A stretch of DNA of 64,000 nt from positions 954,408 through 1,018,407 of the forward strand of contig WACJ01000110.1 of assembly GCA_008973525.1 (NCBI GenBank), written 5' to 3'. The stretch comes from Stenopsyche tienmushanensis (lineage: Eukaryota > Arthropoda > Insecta > Trichoptera > Stenopsychidae). Under the pieces are notes generated by a model. The model was given only the letters and a program-made list of their open reading frames with translations. It was not told the origin of the DNA and searched no databases. How positions within the stretch are numbered: position 1 is the first letter of the stretch; every line of letters begins with the position of its first letter. This document shows positions 48,380 to 58,000 of the stretch, one piece after another. The position numbers were made by a program, and so were the translations under genes.

Positions 48380-49478
48380 ATACCCTTGTAGTCCCACTTA
48401 ACAGATAAAATATTTTTTATAGCCAGGCCGGGCTTCGGGGTGACAAGACTTTGGTTTTTCTTCCATGATTGATGTGAAGTATCCATTTTTAATTCCAATT
48501 TTAGAAGTTGAAAATTGAAATCGATGAAGTCGTTGATACCATAATCGTTTTACACCGATTATGTACTTTCTGTCAGCTCCTATCAGCGTAAGAAAATCTT
48601 CAAATCGAAGCAGGGTCAATTGTAAATAAACACTAATAGCATACAAGACCACGTCATTTCTTTACATAAGTTCTCTTTGTCTCTGTCTGTCTCCGAGCTT
48701 CAATGTACAAGAGTGATCTTTTTAAAAAGTGGAAGGGGGAACACAGGGTCTGTGCTAATACTCCCGTAGGGGTTAATGTAATCGCCCAGATTCGCTTAGT
48801 TCGCGCGGCACCCATCTTCCTTGTCTACAAACCTCGACTTTTTAAAAGATGCTGTTGGAATACTTTCAATTTCAGCAGTCAATATGGCGACATACACTTT
48901 ACACGGTCTTCCAATTCCAGGGCTATTTTTCAAATCGAAATTTCCAGATCGAATTTTGATATCTTTCTCACATTTTTAGCAGCGCGCGTTGCAGTCTTGT
49001 TTTTAAGAAAACGATAAAGCATTAAATTCAGAAAATCACAAATCACAATTTATTCCTGAGGAGTATAATCACCAAAAGAGCACAAAACGCGACTTGAAAG
49101 TGTAGCAGCCGAAGCGCAACTAATCCTCGAAAACGGTCAACAAATAAAACGATTACTATTTCCGGTACCCCTTATATTTGTTTATCGCACCGTAAATCAT
49201 TTCAACGGCGCTGGCAGCATCGCAATAATGCCAATAGAAATGAATAGCAATATCCCTGGAAATGATCCGTAAGTTGAAAACTCAAATAGAGTGAAAATCG
49301 AAGCAGATCGCAATAAACTTTAGAAATATATTTGATTCAAAGCCATATAAAATATAAGCAAGCGAAATATTTTATAAACAAGCAGTTTAAACGAGATCAA
49401 TCATTTGGAACAGTGAGTGACCATAAAAAGACAAGAACTTACCTAGGTCTTTAAGAATACGGTAATATCGTAGGCACT
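48380..49478. other. Unannotated stretch
   Basis: No gene or repeat recognised. Confidence 0.4.
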
Positions 49479-49626
49479 TAACCCGTTAGAGTATTTTTGC
49501 ACATTGAGTGCTGAGATTATTGAATCGGAGACAGAGACGAAGAGCGTGTCTTGCGTCTCATCATACACTCGTACATCGATGGCAAGGTTGTAAAATAAAG
49601 TTACCCATATACGTCCATAGCGCTTA
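49479..49626 (+). repeat. Repeat family C, internally shortened copy
   Basis: It runs CTTAACCCGTTAGAGTATTT directly into TTGCACATTGAGTGCTGAGA, then GAATCGGAGACAGAGACGAA, CTTGCGTCTCATCATACACT and CGTACATCGATGGCAAGGTT. The palindromic part is missing. Confidence 0.75.
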
Positions 49627-50457
49627 AGTTTTAATAATATCTATATATTAGATATTGTTAAAACTTATTTTTATAATGATGAAGATATCGAAAATGAAAA
49701 TGTAATTAAAAATAAATAAAAACAGGAGCGTCAATACTGAATAAAGTTTATATTCCGGACGTAATCGTGTAGCTCTTCATTAATCCAATCATTGTTCGCT
49801 TTAATTAAACGGATTAAGGATCTGTGTTTATATAAGTCCTTAATTAACAGAGATTCTCAACTGACGATGCCGAATAATGAAGAGCAGCCCTAAAGTGTGC
49901 ACAATACACAAATAGAACAATTTATTCTATTACAAGGTATTTCAACTATGGAGGTGTGCCCTAATTTGACGGGCAGCACACCATCGCAGGGCTCAACTAT
50001 TTATGATGGGCTCTCTCGACAGGGCGAAAGCTCTTTAAACGAAAATAAAGTAAGTCTCCGAGCTTTGCAATAAATCAGCCGCGAAATTTAGCTTACCGAG
50101 TGCTTTTGAAGGCAGACGCTGCCGTGGGAATAAACCCCTGGATGTGGGTATTAAGGGTGAGGAAGACGAACGGAAGGAATGAAGCCGGATGGATCTCTTC
50201 GTGATCAACAGTTGTTTTGTGCTGCTAAAAGCCTTTAGAAAGTTCGTAAGATTTAAACAGGAGTAAAGGAGCAGCCGACTGACTGCAGCACTGGCTTAAG
50301 AGAATTTCCGGGAGACGTTAAAAGGAACGCGAACAACAACATGCGGAACTGTGCCAGATGTTGTCTTTTACAAAGCGCCCTAAACAATCTCTTCCCAGGG
50401 ATTTATTGGAAAATTTGGATTTTTCGATGCAAATTAATTACATAAGATTTGCCATAT
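49627..50457. other. Unannotated stretch
   Basis: No gene or repeat recognised; 50040-50350 is purine- and GC-richer. Confidence 0.4.
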
Positions 50458-50459
50458 TA

Positions 50460-51017
50460 TTAGATGTATTGAAAAGTCTTTGCCGATTGTTTAACAATGA
50501 AATAATTAATTATCTCATTTTTATTTTCAATATCTTACAAAACATAATGTCCTTCATTACTACCTACTGTTTTCCACTGGTTTTCGAGTTTTTCAATTCC
50601 TCTTTTGAAAAATTCTTCTAAATTTGAGTCGAAATACGTACAAATATGATTTTCGACTTCAGTTGCGTTTCAAATCACTAAATTGTTCCTGATTAATGCT
50701 GCACATCTGCAGTTATTGTTTGGCCAGGTTTCATAAATTAATAATGAATAATTGCTTGAATATCCCACCAAACGCACAAAATAATCTTGCGAGTCGTCTA
50801 TCCAGGCTTCGGAGTCCGAAATGGATTTCGTCTCGGCGAAAACCAGTGACTTCTACGACTTATGTTATCATAAACAATCTATTTTTCATCCCCAGTCACA
50901 GTTCGGTACAAAAAGGGACGAACTTTTGGTCGTAACAATAAAGCTTTGTGACGTGTTTCGTCGCTCACACGAAACAGACGTCTATCAAAATCGGCAAAGA
51001 CTTATCGATATACCTAA
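50460..51017 (-). mobile_element. Mariner-like element M2, TIR to TIR, internally deleted
   Basis: The termini TTAGATGTATTGAAAAGTCT and inverted TTAGGTATATCGATAAGTCT, each followed by TTGCCGATT, are flanked by TA (50458-50459, 51018-51019). The minus strand encodes a decayed TVTGDEK.IVYDNISRRSHW (first catalytic Asp motif, with the Trp codon mutated to a stop) and then FRTPKPG. At 558 bp it lacks most of the transposase. Confidence 0.88.
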
Positions 51018-51156
51018 TATGTGCTATGTATGACTAGTCTATAAATATATTTACTTATAATTCTTCAACATTAAGGAGATTCCAGCTGCGAGACTCTGTG
51101 ACGACGAACCCTTTAATCAACTCAAGGCCCCATTTTCATAATGTGAATGATAAAAT

Positions 51157-51713
51157 TCCTATCTGCTGAGACACGGACTAAAACTCGCAAAATTCCCGAT
51201 TTCCCGACAAATTATTTATTCCCGTCGCTGCAGATGAACACTTACATAATATAATACTTTGATGTGATTCGTAATTATATTACGGAGGAATACAAAAATT
51301 CTGAACCCCGTATCTATTATATTTCATATCGATATTCCCATTATTAGAGTCGAGGTGTAGTAAATACATCACCGGCAGGGAAAGGTTAATATAACAATTT
51401 TAAAAACATATATGTATACATAAATTAGACAGTTACTGCCTCTAGACGTCGCCTAAGCTCGCCAATTAGTAATTATGCCACTGTTACCAAGCGTCCAGAT
51501 TTCGGCGGGAATGTCTTGATTTAGTAGCCTTCATCGTGTTGATGAGGTGTACGATTTCTGTTCCCGATATAAAAATATATAAATAAAATAAAATATAAAT
51601 TAAATAAATAAGATAAATAAAAATTTCAATCCCGAAATTTTCGGGATTATGTTTACTAATCCCGGGATTCATGAGCACCTAAAACTATCCGGGATCCCGG
51701 GATTGGATTCCCT
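51157..51713 (+). mobile_element. CCCGGG-rich inverted-repeat element F, left-truncated copy
   Basis: From ATCTGCTGAGACACGGACTA to the terminal CGGGATTGGATTCCCT it is closely similar to 53060-53579. The left terminus and about 250 bp are missing. It lies 250 bp upstream of the first cadherin exon and is followed immediately by a D repeat. Confidence 0.85.
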
Positions 51714-51905
51714 TATCACTACCATAAGCATCCACGAGCTTCACGTATTATTCTGCAAAGTCAAAAAACGGATAATCGCGCGGATCTCACCACGGGAGTG
51801 CGCGACGATCTCTTCATCGGAAGAATTTACTGTGACCGATCAAAATGGCCGACAAACACTTCCTATGGGGCCCTTATAACCTTACTTTCTAGATGACCTC
51901 GTAGA
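51714..51905 (+). repeat. Repeat family D, copy 3, next to the exon 1 acceptor
   Basis: It contains ATCACTACCATAAGCATCCA, GAGTGCGCGACGATCTCTTC, TCGGAAGAATTTACTGTGAC, CAAAATGGCCGACAAACACT and CTTATAACCTTACTTTCTAG. Its end lies about 60 bases before the acceptor of exon 51966. Confidence 0.65.
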
Positions 51906-51965
51906 TTATTTAAGTGACTATATAATGTATTTCTATTTGATTTAATATTATTTTTTTATTTGCAG

Positions 51966-52072
51966 GATTTATACGAACTCTGGCAGAATTGGACACCGAG
52001 ACGAAGGATCATTTTTGGCTCACTGTCTGCGCCCAAGATCACGGAGTAGTCCCATTACATTCCTGTGTGAAG
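51966..52072 (+). CDS. Fat-like cadherin exon 1 of window
   Basis: The exon follows a TTTTTTTATTTGCAG acceptor and ends before GTAACC. Its first two bases complete a codon begun in an unseen upstream exon (phase 1 start); the remaining 105 bases give 35 codons beginning FIRTLAELDTETKDHFW and ending HSCVK, phase 0. It encodes the C-terminal half of a cadherin repeat, including the LDTET (LDRE-like) motif and the strand before the linker that exon 2 supplies. The upstream exon should end with the segment normally written GVFKIGEETG in vertebrate relatives; I did not find it in the window. A D-family repeat ends about 60 bases upstream of the acceptor. Confidence 0.92.
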
Positions 52073-55000
52073 GTAACCATTTGCTCTCCTCGCATATTTT
52101 TAGAACGTTGAAAGCTCTCCTTGATCTGGACTACGGGAGAGATTTTCGTGACGAATTTGCTTTTTTTACGCTCGCGTATCCCACTTTCATCTCCGGGAGA
52201 GCGACTTTGACGGAACGTATCCGATTATGAGCGGATAATTTATTTGTCCGAATTCGTCGAAAAGTTTCCAACTTTCGCGTCATTGGGGTTATTTGTGCGT
52301 GTCTCTTCATATACTCTCCGAGATTATTCAGAAGACGCGGACTGATGGAGGATCATTTGTAATCATTAGTTTCCGGGTGAAATCATTTGTCGCGGTTAAA
52401 TTACCAGATTCTCCTTTTTCTTCCCCGTTCTATATTTAGTGTGGGTTATTAGTCTTGGACGGGACGTGGACCTGCATTTTTGTAACCCCAAGCCGTCTGG
52501 GAGATGTTTCTTCCTTGAACCAAATTATTCCCTCCCTGAATCACCCCAACTGAAATGGCGCACCCTTGACCTTAATGGCGTATTGAATATTTAAATTAAA
52601 CCATTTTTAATACAAATATCACAATCACATTTACGAAGCAAAGGTTATCAGCTTTGTTCGTTGAATTACACAATAGCATTCACTAAAATTGACATTTCAC
52701 TGTAACCATTTAAACGTAAAGGTCAATTTTAATAAGCACCAATTCAATCCGAGCTTTTGAAATTGATTTCGAAAATAGAACGAAATCTGATATTATAATT
52801 AGGGAATTCAATCCCGAGCCAAAATTTCGATCCCGGGATTTCGGGATTGAATAAGACGATCCCGGGATCAGTCCCGGGATTCCGGGATCGGGATTTTCAA
52901 TGGTTTAAGAATTTACATTGATAAATTTGATCAAAAATGACTTAAAAGTCCATTTGTTTAATATAAAAAATAATTTGGAGGCAAAATAATTTTATTTATT
53001 TAAAAAAATTAAAATATCAAACATCGAGTGTTTCGTCATTTAGTCTGGATCTGATTTTAGTATCTGCTGAGACTCGGACTAAAACTCAAAAAAAAACCCG
53101 ATTTCCCGACAAATTATTTATTTCCGTCGCTGCAGATGAATACTTATATACTATAATACTTTGATGTGATTCATAATTATATTACGGAGGAATACAAAAA
53201 AATCTGAACCCCGTATCTATTATATTTCATATCGATATTCCCATTATTAGAGTCGTGGTGTAGTAAATACATCACCGGTGGGGAAAGGTTAATATAATAA
53301 TTTGAAAAACATATATGTACTGTATATATGTATACATAGATTACTGACAGTTACTGCCTCTAGGCGTCGCCTAAGATCGCCAATTAGTAGTTATGCCACT
53401 CTTTTCAAGCGTCCAGATTTTGGCTAGAATGTCTCAATTTAGTAGCCTCCAACATGCTGGTGAGGTGTACGATTTCTTTTAGATAAACATTTCAATCCCG
53501 AATTTTTCGGGATTACGTTTACTAATCACGGGATTCATGAGCACCTCAAACTGTCCGGGATCCCGGGATTGGATTCCCTAATTAAAATTATAAACGGTCC
53601 TTGATTTACACATTACTATCGCTCCATGATAAAAATGTCTAAAAGATTAATAATTTTACAATTACATTATGAAATAAATATAAGAATTAATTGTAAGTAA
53701 TTGTAGCGTGGGATGAAATTGCTAAAAAATAGTAGGATCGAAAATGCAGCCTATTTTCGTCATCAAAGATTCTCGCAGTTGGGATCTCTCTCAGATCAAC
53801 TCCCTTAATTTCTTTTTCTAACCAACTTCAAAAATCATCATCATATAAAATATGAATATAAAAAATAATGATGTTGATATTATAAATATTTTTTTTACAT
53901 ATATCTCAGAATCAACCCATCATGAAAAACGCGATTGCTACGTATCCCTATTATTGCGCATACATTTTACGAATTATATACGATTTTCCCCTCCAAAAAT
54001 GTTTACACCCATTGAAAATGCTAAATCGTCACGTTTCTATTCAAATATTGGAAAATAGGCTATAAAGTGTATATATGTAGAATTCTTTCCTGATATGAAA
54101 ACACCACCCCCTTCTTGGATTGAATTTTTCTCACTTTCCTCTTTTCCCATCGGCCCCGAGACGATCGTCGAAGATTGACTATTCCCGCTGGAACGAACGC
54201 TTTGGCCGTGTAATTTTGTTTTGGTTTTTTTTCTTCTTTTATTTTTCATTCACCTACTCAATATTTGGTTGCCGTTTCTTTCGACTGCTTTGTGGTACCA
54301 CTTTGTAAAGTAGAAGTGGCGAGAGAAGCTATCCGGTACGCCTTGGGGTTGAAACCCCAATGGAGGCGATCCGCGGGAATACACTTAAAGCCGATTAGCC
54401 TATCAATAAAAAGAGTCTTTCATTAAATAGTTCTACCTTATAATGTTGCCGGACCATTTAAACATGTTTTTTTCGTGTGATTCCTAACATCATTTCCTCC
54501 ATCCAAATTGTTTGGGCTATAATCATGATCTGAAAGAGAACCCAACTGCGAGACTTTCTAATGACGAGGCATCTGGCCTTAAACATGTCCAAGGCCAACA
54601 AAGTAGAAAGAAGACGTTTGCTCTCGATCAAAAATATCAACCAACGCTTATTTTTGAAGACGTCAGTCTTCATCCCCCCCCCCCCTCCTTTCGTAGAGCA
54701 TTTTCACCTGCCAAGAAGTGCCACAATATTTGAATTTCTTATGTTGAATTTACACCTTGATCATAATGGTTAAAGCATTAATGCCATGGCATATTTATAA
54801 CCATTTCTCCCTCGTCCACTGCATGATTGTTACTAAACCTACATGACAAGAAACTTTAAATTCCGCTCTTTCGGATGAATGTCATTCTATTCTTGTTGGA
54901 ATAACTATCGCTTAAGGGTGCGCATTTCAAATAAGGAAGTTTCCCTGCCGCACCATGTATAACAAAAATTGTTGACTTTTTGTGGCGTCATTCAATTATG

Positions 55001-58000
55001 TTTCTTGATGACGAAAAAAAATAATTTCAAAAACTGTCGCACTGCACAGATTGCTTTAACTGGACACCTTCATCCCTTCTCGTGTCTATTGAGATTTTCC
55101 TCGGAAGGAAAATAATGCAAATGAGGGCAACGGTTGCTTCAGAGTTTTTCATTTTAATAAAGATGTTTCCGCGGGAGAATCCGCACCCCTAATAAGACAG
55201 CCAAAAATTAGATTGCTGTGGTTGTTTTTAAAACAGAACCTTCCCCAACAGCGCCTCATCCCTTGCCGTATAAAAATAATGAATAGCTTTACTTAGCAGA
55301 GGTTTTCGCGGTTTTCTTTACTTTGCAAATTGAACGCTGGCTAACTTCCGGCTGGTCTGCATTTGTTCGTTGCTAACTTATTTTTTGTGCCCTTTAAATT
55401 TTCCTAATTTAAATTAACGAGAAAAGTACGAAGCATACGCTGTAGATAATAGAATTTAAATTCAATAGTTTTTAAAATAATTTTATTTTTGTGTTTTTTC
55501 CAGGTTTACATTGTGGTCGAAGATGAGAACGATTGTGTTCCCCTGACTATTGAGAGCTCCTATACAGGATACGTGATTGAAAATTCATCTGCAGGAAGAA
55601 ACATCATCCAGTTACATGCACATGATGGAGATAAAACACCAAGTACATTGTCGTATAAAATTGTTTCGGGAGATCCCGGGGGATTGTTCAGCATTAATTC
55701 CACTACTGGTATGCAAATAATTTATTAATCTAATATTTAAATCGATTATAAGATGATTTTCCAGCAAATTCAAACAAAACGATGTACATATTAACACATT
55801 AATTGCGGGGTAACTTCGCGCGCCCCTTGGCGTGGTTATCAGTATAGCGCATCTGGCGTGTAGGGCGGATCCGAACGGTCAGTTTGGTTGATCCCGCGTG
55901 TTTGTCGGTAATTTGGTTCAGTCACAGTAAATTCTTCCGATGAAGAGGTCGTCGCGCGCTCCCGGCACCTCCCATCCGTGCAATTTCCGCGCGGGCATCC
56001 ATTTTTTTGTCTGCCAGCACAATATCACCCCGAATATCCATCAGAAACTCATGGAAGTTTATGGTAGTGATGTGATGAGTCGACAACATGTCACGAAGTA
56101 GGTTAGGTTGTTCTTTTTTTCTCTTGGGAGGGGGAAATCATCAAAAAGACACTACCACGGTTAAAAACCACGATAGTGTAGGATTCCTACTCACTAAAAC
56201 CCTCAACCATTTTTCTCCATTCTTTTCTTGCATTTTTCTTATATCTGCGCTTCCTTTCCATGTCGAGGATGTTCATTGAAATTGTGCCTGCTAGAACTTT
56301 TACCGTGTCCAGTGACTTCAGTGGTGTCATTTATCAATCACCAAATAGTTCAAGGTGACACATTCTGCCGGAAAAGTGATTTAACTTTCTTTTCCTGTGG
56401 GTGTGTAATCTTGCATAGACACCCCGTGAGGCTAGTGAACCCTAGGGTAGTGTCAGTTTCTTACTGACTAAATCCCTTTCTTGGTCTCTGTCCCCCCTGG
56501 TATTATTTATCACATTGCTTCAGGGGGGCAGTTAGTCTGGCCATGAGGCACCTTGTCTTGGTTGTTTCTTTGCCTATCCATTTTACATAGGCTCCGAAGC
56601 AACCATGTCCTGTCAGGACGTGTATCAAACGAATGGTAATCTCTCCGTGTTTTCGGGTACTCCACCGACTTATGTTCGATATAAGTCGATGGGTCCATTT
56701 TCCTTTGTTGGACTGATCCGTGTCCAAGGCCCTCTTTTTGGGAGGAGGTCCAACGGGGGGACTTTTTTTTCCTGTGGGAGGGGAATCTTCACACCCATAG
56801 TTGCCTATGGATGGATTCGGCCATAAGTGAGCGCAAGACACCCCTTTCGGGTAGTGTAAGGTTGCTACCCACTCCCTTGTCTTCACTGCCCTTTTTGGCG
56901 TTCAGAATATCTTCTACGTAGTCGCGCCAAGGTCCCAGTTCTTCTTGCTTTCCTCCGTGCTGTAGACCATGTTGTCAACGTTGAGCTCGACTACCCCGAG
57001 TGCTTATTTCAGCAGTTTTTTCTGGGGTGCCCAAGCCTCACAGCCAATGATGGTGTGTTCTGCGTCGACCTCCGCTTAGCAGTGTTGGCACGTTACGGAT
57101 GGTTCTTTGCCAATCCGCTTCAGATACGCACCAAAGCATCCATGCCCAGTGATCGGTAGGTCCATCTTCTCTTGCTGGACTGATCCCATCTCCATTGCCA
57201 GGCTTCCCTCAGTTTCTGGTCATGTTCGTTGCGATTTTTAGGATCTTCGTAGTCCAATGCCCTCTTCTTTGCCTGGAGGTCCAGCGGGGGTATTTCTGCG
57301 ATCACTAGCACCGCGTCTTTGGACACTGAGCTTCTTTCTGTTGGTGTCGCGTCTGAGCGACTCGTGCCATATCGGGACTCTGTACAGAAGGATCGAGTGT
57401 GTTACCTCGTTTATGGTACGTCTTCTGCACGGCTTTGACCCTCCAATGTTGGGCATGAGCCGTCCAAGCTCACTGGCTACCTTCTGCGCCTTCTGTGCAG
57501 CTTCTTCTATGTGTTTGCTAAATGTCAGCTTGTTATTCATGAGGATCCCGAGGTATCTCAGCATCAACGGAGGGACCACGGCGATCACAAGCACCACGTC
57601 TTCAGATACTGTTCTGTATTCGACGGTAACTCTTAGTAACCCCTGCCGTTGGACCCTCGCCAGCTTATTTATGTTCGTTCCTAAAGGGATCACTAATGCA
57701 GAAGCTTACTGCAATATCCTAAAAAATATGCTGTAACCTCACTTTCTGGGTGATCCTCGTATATACAACATAGTAAAAATCATGCACGTAAGCATGCGCC
57801 GACATTACTATGTCCCGTACACAATGTGTTAAGAGAATTATTTCAAGCACTATGATTTACTCTTTCGCTGCGAAAACGAATTGATGGCTTCAGCATTTTT
57901 CTCATAGTATGAAAATATATTACTTCTGAAAGAGTGGAAAATCCTCGAGTGGAGGGATATTACGTTTCAGGGCGAGTTGTCAAAAGTGAATGTAGCGTAA

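Larger units (their letters stand above)
1..51965 (+). other. Presumed very large intron (or 5' flank plus intron) upstream of the cadherin exons
   Basis: No host exon could be supported in this stretch. Exon 51966-52072 begins inside a codon and inside a cadherin repeat, so at least one coding exon lies upstream. Long cadherin reading frames with DxNDNxP, LDRE or DxDxG motifs are missing here, so that exon is probably before position 1. Open frames in the stretch are short, mostly lie in repeats, and show no family I recognise other than transposase fragments. I cannot exclude small non-coding exons or a nested small gene. Confidence 0.6.
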
